Made by a program: the position numbers and the translations under genes. Below, piece after piece: positions 10,412 to 19,308 of a DNA stretch of 64,000 nt. The DNA is from Arcobacter cryaerophilus gv. crypticus (lineage in GTDB: Bacteria > Campylobacterota > Campylobacteria > Campylobacterales > Arcobacteraceae). The number at the start of each line of letters is the position of its first letter. Position 1 is the stretch's first letter. The notes under the pieces are model-generated. The model saw only the letters and a program-made list of their open reading frames with translations, was not told where the DNA came from and searched no databases. The stretch covers positions 50,934-114,933 of the forward strand of contig NZ_NXGI01000021.1 in the NCBI RefSeq assembly GCF_002993025.1. The letters are read 5' to 3'.

Positions 10412-10630
10412 GTGGCAAAAGATGATGTAATAGTTGTTGATGGAAAAGTAATAGAAGCTTTACCAAATGCAATGTTTAGAGTTCAGTTAGAAAATGGTCA
10501 TGTTGTATTGTGTCATATTTCTGGAAAAATGAGAATGCACTATATAAAAATACTACCAAATGATACTGTAACAGTTGAGATAACACCTTATTCACTTGAT
10601 AAGGGAAGAATTGTTCATAGAAAAAAATAA
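10412..10630 (+). CDS. infA: Translation initiation factor IF-1
   Basis: OB-fold factor that occupies the 30S A site during initiation. The 72-residue product begins [13 protein letters not shown] and ends [10 protein letters not shown], exactly as expected. The start is GTG at 10412 with AAGGGG at 10401-10406. In many relatives rpmJ-rpsM-rpsK-rpsD-rpoA-rplQ follows infA; here the operon stops at a hairpin. Confidence 0.97.
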   Translation: MAKDDVIVVDGKVIEALPNAMFRVQLENGHVVLCHISGKMRMHYIKILPNDTVTVEITPYSLDKGRIVHRKK

Positions 10631-10661
10631 TTATTAAATAGAGAATTTCTCTATTTAATAA
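10631..10661 (+). terminator. Long perfect hairpin closing the ribosomal operon
   Basis: The arms 10631-10645 and 10647-10661 are perfect 15-nt reverse complements around a single central base; a real hairpin would open a few central pairs. It begins directly after the infA stop. The downstream sequence is only moderately T-rich, so a factor-independent terminator is likely but not certain. A binding site with dyad symmetry is the alternative. Confidence 0.65.
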
Positions 10662-10674
10662 ATCTTCTTAAAAA

Positions 10675-10703
10675 TTGATACTAAAGCATATTTTTTGTAA
10701 AAT
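10675..10703 (+). promoter_or_regulatory. Sigma-70-type promoter before the uracil-DNA glycosylase gene
   Basis: TTGATA at 10675-10680 and TAAAAT at 10698-10703 are separated by exactly 17 nt. The predicted transcription start is near 10709-10711, at the ATG of the next gene, and there is no ribosome binding site, so a leaderless message is possible. Confidence 0.55.
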
Positions 10704-10708
10704 CAAAT

Positions 10709-11374
10709 ATGACAAATAAAGTTAAGAATCAAGTTTTAAAATACCTATATAATCAAAAACTTTTTGGAATCAAATATCATAGTGACTTAAATATAAACTT
10801 TTATAGTAGTTGTGATTTTGCATTACCAAATGGTTTAGAAGAGCTTAAAAAATCAGTTGCAAACTGCTATTTGTGTGATTTATCAAAAACTAGAAAACAT
10901 ACACTTTTTGGATATGGAAATCAAAATTCAAAGATTATGTTTATTTGCGATGAACCATCAAAAAGTGAAGATGATTTAGGATCTTTTTTTGTTGGAAATG
11001 CTGGTGAAATGTTAGCAAAAATGATTGAAGGTAGCTTAAAAATAAAAAAAGAGGAAGTATATACTACTAACTTAGTAAAATGTAGAGGAACAAAAGAGGC
11101 GAGTTTTCAAAATTTTGAGAGTTGTAATTGTTATTTGTTAAAGCAAATTGATATTATAAAACCAAAAATTATTGTTGCTGTTGGAGAGAAAGTTTATGAT
11201 TATTTATTAAAAAATAGTGGTGACTTTTTAAAAAATAGAGGAAAAGTTTTAAGCTTTAATTCTACTATTTTAGTACCAATCTTTGCTCCTCTTTATCTAC
11301 TAAAAAATCCATCTTTAAAAAAAGATACTTATCTTGATATGTTAAAAATAAAAAATCTATATGAGGAGAGTTAA
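10709..11374 (+). CDS. Uracil-DNA glycosylase, family 4/5 [4Fe-4S] type
   Basis: Would excise uracil from DNA. The 221-residue product has the family plan: C53-x2-C56 early and C125 then C139 in the middle as probable iron-sulfur ligands, and F-F-V-G-N-A-G-E-M-L near residues 93-102. Two active-site motifs are altered. The usual G-E-A-P-G region reads C-D-E-P-S (80-84), and the usual H-P-S/A-x-L-L reads A-P-L-Y-L-L (193-198), replacing His by Ala. The fold is clear, but activity may differ from the classic enzymes. It overlaps the next gene's upstream region; promoter candidate at 10675. Confidence 0.85.
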   Translation: MTNKVKNQVLKYLYNQKLFGIKYHSDLNINFYSSCDFALPNGLEELKKSVANCYLCDLSKTRKHTLFGYGNQNSKIMFICDEPSKSEDDLGSFFVGNAGEMLAKMIEGSLKIKKEEVYTTNLVKCRGTKEASFQNFESCNCYLLKQIDIIKPKIIVAVGEKVYDYLLKNSGDFLKNRGKVLSFNSTILVPIFAPLYLLKNPSLKKDTYLDMLKIKNLYEES

Positions 11375-11375
11375 A

Positions 11376-12554
11376 TTGAAGCAAATACTTACTTTAATTT
11401 TTATGGCTTTTTTACTTGCAGGATGTACGCAAAAAGTTGTAAAACTAAAAATGCCAAACCAGAATATGCCAGTAAAAAAAGTTGAGGAAGATAAAAAAAC
11501 AGTTGTAGAAGAGTTTATTTCAAACGATAGTGTAATCCAAGAAGAGATTATAAACAACAATGGTTCAAGCAATGAGATAATGCAAGAAGACAATAATGAA
11601 GTTTTAGCATTTGGTGAACCTGAAATAAAATTTGATAGTACAAAGGCAAATCTTAAGATTGCCTTTGTTTATCCATCATCTTTAGTATCTAAATATGCAA
11701 AAAATTCTATAAATACAGTTGCTGGATATTTGACATTTTTAAATGCAAATTATGATTTAGTTGTAATAGATAGCCAAAATGAGAGTGCTGATAGTATAAA
11801 TAATGCATTTAATAAAGTTAAAGAAGAGGGTATTACAAAAGTAATTGCACTATATACACCAAATGCAATAAATAATTTAAATACAATGTCACTAAATGAT
11901 ATTATGGTTTATCTTCCACTAATTGAAAAAAAAGATAGTTTAGCACAAAACGATAATTTAATTTTTGGTTCTATCTCTTATGAAGATCAACTTAAAAAAT
12001 TAAGTTATTACTCTGATGGTCCAAATGTACTGTTTTATCAAAATACATATTTAGGAAATAAGTTAAGAAATAGTTATGAAAATGTTGTTAGTTATACAAC
12101 TGCAAGAAAAGAGATAAAAAGTAACGAAACAAATTTTAAAAATATTGTTGTAGATTCAAGATTGAGAAATAGCTCAATATTTTTAAATGTAGATATAGTA
12201 AAAAGTTCACTTATAATGTCTCAATTAAGAGCAAATGATATTTATCCAAAGTTTATATTCTCTACTCAAATAAATTTTGATCCTGTTTTAATGACTTTAA
12301 CTCAAGATAAAGATAGAGAAAAAATGGTACTTGCAAACTCTATTGAAAAAATTGATAACAAATTAAGAGATGAGATTTTAAATTTTGGTGGAAATATAAA
12401 TTTTGAATGGGTTGATTACTCAACTTTGGTTGGTGCAAACTATTTAGTAAATGGAAATAATAATTTAATACCAACTAAAATAGTAGAAAATCAAGCTGTT
12501 TATACTCCAAGGCTATTTAAAAGCACAGAGTATGGATTTGTAGAAATTAAGTAG
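11376..12554 (+). CDS. Lipoprotein with periplasmic binding-protein-like domain
   Basis: The start is probably TTG at 11376: AGGAGA at 11364-11369 lies 6 nt upstream and the protein then opens with a clean lipoprotein signal ending L-L-A-G-C at Cys17. An ATG at 11361 in the same frame would overlap the previous gene and put charged residues first. An acidic Asn/Glu-rich linker follows, then from about residue 95 alternating beta/alpha segments (L-K-I-A-F-V-Y-P-S-S) resembling a type I periplasmic-binding fold, as in LpoA/LppC-like proteins. A cell-wall or outer-membrane role is a guess. Confidence 0.75.
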   Translation: MKQILTLIFMAFLLAGCTQKVVKLKMPNQNMPVKKVEEDKKTVVEEFISNDSVIQEEIINNNGSSNEIMQEDNNEVLAFGEPEIKFDSTKANLKIAFVYPSSLVSKYAKNSINTVAGYLTFLNANYDLVVIDSQNESADSINNAFNKVKEEGITKVIALYTPNAINNLNTMSLNDIMVYLPLIEKKDSLAQNDNLIFGSISYEDQLKKLSYYSDGPNVLFYQNTYLGNKLRNSYENVVSYTTARKEIKSNETNFKNIVVDSRLRNSSIFLNVDIVKSSLIMSQLRANDIYPKFIFSTQINFDPVLMTLTQDKDREKMVLANSIEKIDNKLRDEILNFGGNINFEWVDYSTLVGANYLVNGNNNLIPTKIVENQAVYTPRLFKSTEYGFVEIK

Positions 12555-12598
12555 ATTTTGGATAAAATCACCGCTTATTTAGAAAATGGAGTTTAATT

Positions 12599-14350
12599 TT
12601 GAGAACACATTATAATACAAGTGTAAAAGAGAATTTAATAGGTCAAAAAGTTACTGTTGCTGGTTGGGTTAATAGTAGACGAGATCATGGTGGAATTATT
12701 TTTATAGATTTAAGAGATAAAAGTGGTTTAGTTCAACTTGTTGCTGATCCGCAAGATTGTAAAGATGCTTTAGCTATTGCTGAAACTGTTAGAGATGAGT
12801 ATGTTTTAATAGCAACTGGAACAGTACGAGCTAGAGGTGAAGGATTAGAAAATCCAAACTTAGAGACTGGAAAAATTGAGATTATTTTAGAAAATCTTGT
12901 TATTGAAAACAAAAGTAAAGCTATGCCTTTTGATATAAATGATGAAAAAGTAAATGATGAGATAAGACTAAGAAATAGATTCTTAGAGCTTAGAAGTAAA
13001 AAATCTTTTGATATTTTTCAACTAAGAAGTAAAGCAACTATTCAAGCTAGAAATACACTTGATGAGTTAGGATTTTTAGATGTTGAAACTCCAATTCTTA
13101 CAAAATCAACTCCTGAAGGTGCAAGAGATTATCTAGTTCCTTCAAGAGTTCATGCTGGTGAGTTTTATGCACTTCCACAATCTCCTCAACTATTCAAACA
13201 ACTTTTAATGGTTGCTGGATTTGATAGATATTTTCAAATTGCAAAATGTTTTAGAGATGAAGATTTAAGAGCTGATAGACAACCTGAATTTACTCAAATA
13301 GATGTTGAGATGAGTTTTTGTAATCAAGAAGATGTTATTGGTGTTGCTGAGAAATTAATCTATGATATATTTACAAAATGTGGTAAAAAAATTCCAACAA
13401 CATTTAGAAGAATGAAATACTCTGAAGCAATGGAGAGTTATGGAAGCGATAAACCAGATTTAAGATTTGATATGCCTTTAATTGATGTTATTGATATATT
13501 TGAAAAATCTTCAAATGAAATCTTCACAGATATTGCAAAAGATAAAAAAGCAAATAGAATCAAAGCTTTAAGATGTCCAAATGGAGATAATATATTCTCA
13601 AAAAGACAGATGAAAGGTTTTGAAGATTATGTAAGAAAATTTGGAGCAAAAGGTCTTGGATACTTCCAAATGAAAGAGGATGGTCTTAAAGGTCCACTTA
13701 CAAAATTCTTTACAGATGCTGATTTAGAAGAGATTGTAAAAGTTACAAATCTTGAAGTTGGAGATGTAGTATTCTTTGGAGCAGGTGATAAAAAAACTGT
13801 TTGGGATTATATGGGAAGATTTAGACTATTTTTAGCAAATGAAATGAATATTGTTCCAAAAGATGCTTATGAGTTTTTATGGGTTGTAGATTTTCCTATG
13901 TTTGAAGTTGAAGATGGAAGAACAAAAGCACTTCATCATCCATTTACAATGCCAAAAGATTTGAATAAAACTGATTTAGAAGAGATTGAATCAATTGCTT
14001 ATGATATTGTTTTAAATGGAACAGAAATGGGTGGTGGAAGTATTAGAATTCACAAAGAAGAGATTCAATCAAAAGTATTTGAACTTATGGGAATAGGTCA
14101 AGAAGAAGCAAAAGAGAAGTTTGGATTCTTACTTGATGCACTACAATATGGAGCACCATCTCATGGAGGATTTGCATTAGGTCTTGATAGAATGATAATG
14201 TTACTTGCTGGAACAGATTCAATAAGAGATGTTATAGCATTTCCTAAAACTCAAAAAGCTCAATGTTTACTAACTCAAGCTCCATCAAGCGTTGATGAAG
14301 CTCAATTAAAAGAGTTGCATATAAGAGTGCGAAAAAGTGTTGAGAGCTAG
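12599..14350 (+). CDS. aspS: Aspartyl-tRNA synthetase
   Basis: Class IIb synthetase charging tRNA-Asp. The 583-residue product has an N-terminal OB fold ([11 protein letters not shown]), motif 2 around [16 protein letters not shown], the bacterial insertion domain, and motif 3 at G-F-A-L-G-L-D-R. It starts at TTG, with AATGGAG just upstream. Campylobacterota generally lack AsnRS and use a non-discriminating AspRS plus GatCAB; that is inference here. A small hairpin follows. Confidence 0.97.
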   Translation: MRTHYNTSVKENLIGQKVTVAGWVNSRRDHGGIIFIDLRDKSGLVQLVADPQDCKDALAIAETVRDEYVLIATGTVRARGEGLENPNLETGKIEIILENLVIENKSKAMPFDINDEKVNDEIRLRNRFLELRSKKSFDIFQLRSKATIQARNTLDELGFLDVETPILTKSTPEGARDYLVPSRVHAGEFYALPQSPQLFKQLLMVAGFDRYFQIAKCFRDEDLRADRQPEFTQIDVEMSFCNQEDVIGVAEKLIYDIFTKCGKKIPTTFRRMKYSEAMESYGSDKPDLRFDMPLIDVIDIFEKSSNEIFTDIAKDKKANRIKALRCPNGDNIFSKRQMKGFEDYVRKFGAKGLGYFQMKEDGLKGPLTKFFTDADLEEIVKVTNLEVGDVVFFGAGDKKTVWDYMGRFRLFLANEMNIVPKDAYEFLWVVDFPMFEVEDGRTKALHHPFTMPKDLNKTDLEEIESIAYDIVLNGTEMGGGSIRIHKEEIQSKVFELMGIGQEEAKEKFGFLLDALQYGAPSHGGFALGLDRMIMLLAGTDSIRDVIAFPKTQKAQCLLTQAPSSVDEAQLKELHIRVRKSVES

Positions 14351-14360
14351 AAATAGCTCT
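14343..14360 (+). terminator. Short hairpin at the aspS stop codon
   Basis: AGAGCTA at 14343-14349 pairs with TAGCTCT at 14354-14360 around a GAAA tetraloop. It overlaps the aspS stop and is followed by TACCTTTT, a weak T tract. It could be a modest terminator between aspS and the radical SAM gene. Confidence 0.45.
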
Positions 14361-14386
14361 TACCTTTTAAATAAAACAGATACTTT

Positions 14387-16174
14387 ATGCAAAATCAAAA
14401 TATAAAAAACTTTTCAGAAAACTTTTCACAAAATAAATTTTTACCAACAACAAAAGATGAGATGAAAGCCAGAGGTTGGGATGAGCTTGATGTTGTTTTA
14501 ATAACAGGAGATGCATATATAGACTCTCCTTTTATGGGAATTGCTGTTGTTGGAAGAATTTTAGAAAGTGTTGGATTAAGAGTTGGAATTATTGGGCAAC
14601 CAGATATTTTTAGTGATGTTGATGTTAAAAGACTTGGTGAACCAAAATTATTTTGGGGAGTTAGTGGTGGAAGTATTGATTCAATGGTTTCAAACTATAC
14701 TGCAACAAAAAAATTTAGAAATGATGATGACTACACTCCTGGTGGAAAAAACAATAAAAGACCCGATAGGGCAACTTTAGTTTATACAAATTTAATAAGA
14801 AGATATTTTAAAAATACAGTTCCTATAGTTTTGGGAGGAATAGAAGCAAGTCTGCGACGACTTACTCACTATGATTATTGGTCAAACACTCTTAGAAAAC
14901 CAATTTTATTTGATTCAAAAGCTGACTATATGATTTATGGAATGGGTGAGCAAGCAATCATAGATTTAGGACTTTTTCTAAAAGATGGTAAAGATATAAA
15001 AAATATTGCAGGACTTTGTTATATCTCAAAAGAGCCTGTAAATGAATATATTCAAATACCATCGCACAAAGAGTGCTTAAGTGATAAAGAGAAATATATT
15101 GATCTATTTAGAGTTTTTTATGACAACAATGACCCAATGTACTCAAAAGGTCTTTGCCAAGAAGTAGATGGCAGATTTCTAATTCAAAATCCACCAAGCC
15201 GTAATTTAGAAGAGAATGAGATGGATAAAATCGCATCCTTTCCATATCAAAGAGATGTTCATCCATACCACTCAAAAGATGGAAAAGTAAAATGTCTTGA
15301 AACTATAAAATTTTCTATTATGACTCATCATGGATGTTGGGGTGAATGCAATTTTTGTGCAATTGCTGCTCATCAAGGAAGAACTATAAGAACACGAAGT
15401 GAGCAAAATATTTTAAGTGAAGCAAAACACTTTACTACTATGAAAGATTTTAAAGGAATCATCTCCGATGTTGGAGGACCAACTGCAAATATGTACGGAT
15501 ATGAGTGTAAAAAGAAGATAAATCTTGGAACTTGTATTGATAATAAAAGATGTGTAGATGCCCATAGACTTTGTCGTACTATGAAAATAGATCATAGCAG
15601 AAACATAAAACTTCTAAGAGATATAAGAGCTATTCCAAAAGTTAAAAAAGCATTTATAGCTTCAGGAATTAGATATGACTTTATAGCTGCTGATAAAAAT
15701 CATGGAAAAGAGTATTTAAAAGAGATAATAGACCATCATATTTCAGGTCAAATGAAAATAGCTCCTGAGCATACAAGTGATGAAGTGCTACACCATATGG
15801 GAAAACCAGGAAAGCAAACTCTTATTGATTTTAAAAGAATGTTTGATGAGCTAAATAGAGAAACTGGAAAAAAACAGTTTTTAACTTACTATTTAATAGC
15901 CGCACATCCAGGTTGTAAAGAGAGCCATATGCACGAACTTAAACAATTTACTACTCATGAGCTTAAAATAAATCCTGAACAAGCACAAGTTTTTACTCCA
16001 ACTCCAGGAACTTATTCGGCTGTTATGTACTATACAGAGCTTGACCCTTTTACAAAGAAAAAAATATTTGTTGAAAAAGATACATTAAAAAAAGAGAGAC
16101 AAAAAGAGATAGTAGTTGCTAAAAAAAGTTTTTGTAAAACAAAACAAAACTCTACTTTTGGAATGCAAGGTTAA
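14387..16174 (+). CDS. YgiQ family radical SAM protein
   Basis: Radical S-adenosylmethionine enzyme of the YgiQ (UPF0313) family, whose reaction is not established. The 595-residue product has an N-terminal cobalamin-like fold region (D-V-V-L-I-T-G-D-A-Y-I-D-S-P) and the cluster-binding C317-x3-C321-x2-C324 in the radical SAM domain. Next comes a Cys-rich segment with C-x-L-C and M-K-I-A-P-E-H-T-S-D, all family hallmarks. It ends about 30 residues after F-T-P-T-P-G. The gene is free-standing, 36 nt after aspS. Confidence 0.9.
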   Translation: MQNQNIKNFSENFSQNKFLPTTKDEMKARGWDELDVVLITGDAYIDSPFMGIAVVGRILESVGLRVGIIGQPDIFSDVDVKRLGEPKLFWGVSGGSIDSMVSNYTATKKFRNDDDYTPGGKNNKRPDRATLVYTNLIRRYFKNTVPIVLGGIEASLRRLTHYDYWSNTLRKPILFDSKADYMIYGMGEQAIIDLGLFLKDGKDIKNIAGLCYISKEPVNEYIQIPSHKECLSDKEKYIDLFRVFYDNNDPMYSKGLCQEVDGRFLIQNPPSRNLEENEMDKIASFPYQRDVHPYHSKDGKVKCLETIKFSIMTHHGCWGECNFCAIAAHQGRTIRTRSEQNILSEAKHFTTMKDFKGIISDVGGPTANMYGYECKKKINLGTCIDNKRCVDAHRLCRTMKIDHSRNIKLLRDIRAIPKVKKAFIASGIRYDFIAADKNHGKEYLKEIIDHHISGQMKIAPEHTSDEVLHHMGKPGKQTLIDFKRMFDELNRETGKKQFLTYYLIAAHPGCKESHMHELKQFTTHELKINPEQAQVFTPTPGTYSAVMYYTELDPFTKKKIFVEKDTLKKERQKEIVVAKKSFCKTKQNSTFGMQG

Positions 16175-16357
16175 AACTAAATAAAAGTTATAGCTTGATA
16201 TTTTTTAAAAATCAGTCTTAATTTATTGATAAAATAATTATTTAAACAACTATTTTTATCAAGAATAATAATCTATATATTATTTACACAAAAATAATAA
16301 TAGATTTAAAGAAAATTTGATATTATTAAAATCTAATTTTATAAAAAAGGGGAAAAA

Positions 16358-16765
16358 ATGAGTAATATTTTTAAAATATTGTTAATTGGTCTTGTTGGAG
16401 TTTTTATTCTTACAGGTTGTAGAACAGGAGCAACTGTATATAATGTTCCTACAAGTGACATAAGTGCTAAAAAAGGTACAACTGACGATCAGGTTTTTAA
16501 AGCTATTCGAACAGCTGGTACTCAATTAGGTTGGATAATTACAAAAGTTAAACCAGGTCTTGCTGAGGGACAGTTGAATTTAAGAGGGCATTCAGCTACT
16601 GTTGAAATTCCATATAACAGAACTTCTTATGCTATTAATTACAAAAATAGTAGTAGTGGTTTAAAATATGATTCAGCTAAACAGACTATCCATCCTAATT
16701 ATAATGGTTGGGTTCAAAATTTAAATAATGCTATTAGAGTTCAACTAAATAATTTAGAAGACTAA
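16358..16765 (+). CDS. Small conserved lipoprotein
   Basis: The 135-residue product has a signal peptide with lipobox L-T-G-C at residues 18-21, so acylation is expected at Cys21. The mature part has a compact pattern (D-D-Q-V-F-K-A-I-R-T-A-G, then G-W-I-I-T-K-V-K-P-G and a beta-rich half) that I recognise only as a widespread uncharacterised lipoprotein type. AAGGGGA upstream is the ribosome binding site. It is monocistronic with a strong terminator at 16774-16798. I do not assign a function. Confidence 0.8.
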   Translation: MSNIFKILLIGLVGVFILTGCRTGATVYNVPTSDISAKKGTTDDQVFKAIRTAGTQLGWIITKVKPGLAEGQLNLRGHSATVEIPYNRTSYAINYKNSSSGLKYDSAKQTIHPNYNGWVQNLNNAIRVQLNNLED

Positions 16766-16773
16766 CAAAAATT

Positions 16774-16798
16774 AAAAAAGAGCTATTAGCTCTTTTTT
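16774..16798 (+). terminator. Rho-independent terminator after the small lipoprotein gene
   Basis: AAAAAAGAGC at 16774-16783 and GCTCTTTTTT at 16789-16798 form a 10-bp stem around TATTA, with the T run forming the 3' arm. This isolates the lipoprotein gene from the biosynthetic cluster that follows. Confidence 0.85.
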
Positions 16799-16823
16799 TA
16801 AATAATTTATAAAAAGTAATAAC

Positions 16824-17771
16824 TTGAATCAAAAAAAAATCTTAGTGCTATCGTACTCACAAACTGGACAATTAAATAATTTAGTTGAGAATTTTACAAA
16901 ACCCTTTTTAGGAAATGAAAATTTTGAGCTAATATTTAAAAATATAAAACCTAAAAAGGATTATCCTTTTCCTTGGGATTTTATGACTTTTATGGATACT
17001 TTTCCAGAGTCTGTTTATATGGTACCTTGTGAATTAGAAAATATAGAAGATGATGAAAATGATTATGATTTAATAATTTTAGCTTATACAGTTTGGTTTT
17101 TATCGCCATCAATCCCTATAAGTAGTTTTTTACAAAGCTCGTATGCTAAGAAAAAATTCAAAGATAAACCAGTAGTTACTTTAATTGCTTGCAGAAACAT
17201 GTGGATAATGGCTCAAGAAAAGATAAAAAAACTTTTAGATGATTTAAGTGCAACTTTGATAGATAATGTTGTTTTAGTTGATAAAGGAAACTCTTTAGAG
17301 ACATTTATAACAACTCCAAGATGGATGCTAACAGGAAAAAAAGATTCTTGTTTTGGTTTAAGTAGTGCAGGAATTGATGAAAATGAAATAATAAAATCGC
17401 AAAGATTTGGAAAAGCATTAGTTCAAGCTTTAGAACAAAATAAAGAAAAAGAAAAGAAGAGTCTTTTACAAGGTTTAAAAGCTGTTGAAGTTGATATTAA
17501 ATTAATCAAAAGTGAAAAAATAGGAAATAAGAGTTTTCTAATTTGGGGAAAATTAATACGAAAAATTGGCAACTTTGGAGATAAAAAAAGAAGAATAGTG
17601 GTAATGCTATATTTAGTTTTTTTAATTTTAATGATTTTAATAGTAGTTCCTATAAATATGATAGTTCAAACTATATTAAGAAAATTAAATAAAAATTCTA
17701 TTTTAAAACAAAAAGAGTTTTATGAATTACCAAGTGGAAGCAAAGATTTTAAAATGAAGGAGTTTTTATAG
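16824..17771 (+). CDS. darA: DarA-like protein of dialkylresorcinol synthesis
   Basis: The 315-residue product has a flavodoxin-like N-terminus (I-L-V-L-S-Y-S-Q-T-G-Q, residues 6-16) and a C-terminal hydrophobic segment at about 258-285, so it is probably membrane-attached. This layout, with the DarB-like gene directly next to it, matches the DarA family annotated as a dialkylresorcinol condensing enzyme; its biochemical step is less settled than DarB's. The start is TTG at 16824 with a poor ribosome binding site. Its stop shares one base with the GTG of the next gene, so the pair is coupled. It is the first gene of the left block of the cluster. Confidence 0.75.
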   Translation: MNQKKILVLSYSQTGQLNNLVENFTKPFLGNENFELIFKNIKPKKDYPFPWDFMTFMDTFPESVYMVPCELENIEDDENDYDLIILAYTVWFLSPSIPISSFLQSSYAKKKFKDKPVVTLIACRNMWIMAQEKIKKLLDDLSATLIDNVVLVDKGNSLETFITTPRWMLTGKKDSCFGLSSAGIDENEIIKSQRFGKALVQALEQNKEKEKKSLLQGLKAVEVDIKLIKSEKIGNKSFLIWGKLIRKIGNFGDKKRRIVVMLYLVFLILMILIVVPINMIVQTILRKLNKNSILKQKEFYELPSGSKDFKMKEFL

Positions 17772-18913
17772 TGGTTGATGTTTATATAAATGCAATTGAA
17801 AAATTTATGCCAAATGAACCTGTTTTTAATGATGAAATTGAGGATTATTTGGGATACATTGGTGGTAAGAAATCAAAAGTAAAAAATATTGTCTTAAGAA
17901 GTAATGGAATTAAAAGAAGATTTTATGTATTAGAAAAAGGCACACAAAAACAGTTATTTACAAATGCAGAACTTTGTAGTAATGCTATAAAAAAGCTTCA
18001 AAATAGTAGTTTTTCTCTTGATGATATTGAAGTTCTTGCTTGTGGTACAACTTCTCCTGACCAACTTATGCCAGGACATAGCTTGATGGTTCAAGGTGAG
18101 TTAAAATTAAAACCAATAGAGACAATTTCGGCTTCAGGAATATGTCTTAGTGGTGTAAATGCTTTGAAATATATATATTTAGCTATTAAATCAAAAGAGT
18201 TTTCATGTGGAGTAACGACAGGTTCTGAGGCATCATCTCCAATTTTAAGTGCAAGAAATTTTGAAGAAGAGTCAAAATGCCTTGAGGAGTTAGAAATAAA
18301 TCCAAATATTGCTTTTGAGAAAGATTTTTTAAGATGGATGTTATCAGATGGTGCTGGTGCTATGCTTTTACAAGATAGACCAAACAAAGATAAAATTTCA
18401 TTAAAAATAGAGTTTATAGATATTTTATCTTATGCTGGAGAAATGCCAGTTTGTATGTATAGTGGATTAGAGATTTTAGAAGATAGTAAAATAAAATCTT
18501 GGAGAGCATTTGATCAAAATGAAGTTATGGAAAAATCACTTTTAAGTGTAAGACAAGATGTAAAACTTTTAAATGAAAATATTGTTGAGTACACAGTTGT
18601 AAAACCTCTTAGACAAATTATAGAAAAAAGAGATATTAAAGTTAGTGATTATGACTATTTTTTACCTCACTATTCATCTTTATATTTTAGAGATAAATTA
18701 TATGAAGGATTAAAAAAAGTTAATTTTGAGATTCCTTATGAAAAATGGTTTACAAATTTAACTACACATGGAAATACAGGAAGTGCATCTATTTATATAA
18801 TTTTAGAAGAGTTATTTAATAGTGGAAAATTAAAAAAAGGTGAAAAAATTCTATGTTATGTTCCTGAAAGTGGAAGATTTTCTACTGCATTTTTTTCACT
18901 TGAAGTTGTGTAG
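17771..18913 (+). CDS. darB: DarB-like beta-ketoacyl-ACP synthase III
   Basis: Ketosynthase of the FabH/thiolase fold; DarB enzymes join two beta-ketoacyl units into the cyclohexanedione/resorcinol ring. The 380-residue product has a catalytic triad in FabH order: Cys125 (A-S-G-I-C-L-S-G), His300 (L-P-H-Y-S-S-L) and Asn335 (H-G-N-T-G-S). GTG start, with 1-nt overlaps at both ends. Together with the DarA-like gene it is the strongest evidence for a resorcinol product. An ordinary FabH is less likely because of the DarA partner and because the cluster has its own ketosynthases. Confidence 0.82.
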   Translation: MVDVYINAIEKFMPNEPVFNDEIEDYLGYIGGKKSKVKNIVLRSNGIKRRFYVLEKGTQKQLFTNAELCSNAIKKLQNSSFSLDDIEVLACGTTSPDQLMPGHSLMVQGELKLKPIETISASGICLSGVNALKYIYLAIKSKEFSCGVTTGSEASSPILSARNFEEESKCLEELEINPNIAFEKDFLRWMLSDGAGAMLLQDRPNKDKISLKIEFIDILSYAGEMPVCMYSGLEILEDSKIKSWRAFDQNEVMEKSLLSVRQDVKLLNENIVEYTVVKPLRQIIEKRDIKVSDYDYFLPHYSSLYFRDKLYEGLKKVNFEIPYEKWFTNLTTHGNTGSASIYIILEELFNSGKLKKGEKILCYVPESGRFSTAFFSLEVV

Positions 18914-19308
18914 TGAAGAATTATATTCCCAAAGAAGAAAACTCTACACTAAATGGACAGCAAAAAGTTATGTATGCAAAAAATAGTAGCGGAGATTTTA
19001 GTAGAGTAAATTATGGTAGTAGTGCTGAAGAGTTTGCAACACTAACAGCTGTAAATGAGTATAAAGTTTTAGAACTTGAGTGCTTAGAAGAGATTAAAAA
19101 AGGTATATCTTCTCCTATAAAATATTTTATGTATAAAAATAGAATGGATTTACCAACACTTTGTAGTGGTGTTGGAATGTTTAGTTTTAGAGTAAAAAGA
19201 CATCTAAAATTGAAATATTTTTTAAAGTTAAACGATAAAATATTAAAAAAATATTCAGATTTTTTTGATATTAGTTTAAAAGAGCTAAAAGAGTTTAACT
19301 ATGAATAA
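18913..19308 (+). CDS. Hypothetical protein of the resorcinol block
   Basis: I do not recognise this 131-residue protein. It begins at GTG on the last base of darB and overlaps the next gene by 8 nt (ATGAATAA), so it is translated with the block. It has no signal peptide. The N-terminal third is polar (K-N-S-S-G-D-F-S-R-V-N-Y-G), the middle is an acidic helix (E-Y-K-V-L-E-L-E-C-L-E-E), and the C-terminal half is basic and helical with L-C-S-G-V-G. Its position between DarB and a BtrH-like acyltransferase suggests a helper in condensation or transfer; this is inference. Confidence 0.7.
   Translation: MKNYIPKEENSTLNGQQKVMYAKNSSGDFSRVNYGSSAEEFATLTAVNEYKVLELECLEEIKKGISSPIKYFMYKNRMDLPTLCSGVGMFSFRVKRHLKLKYFLKLNDKILKKYSDFFDISLKELKEFNYE

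Noticed and set aside
16175..16357. AT-rich gap before the small lipoprotein as a possible RNA gene
   Set aside because: No strong hairpin or tRNA-like pattern; it looks like an ordinary promoter region.
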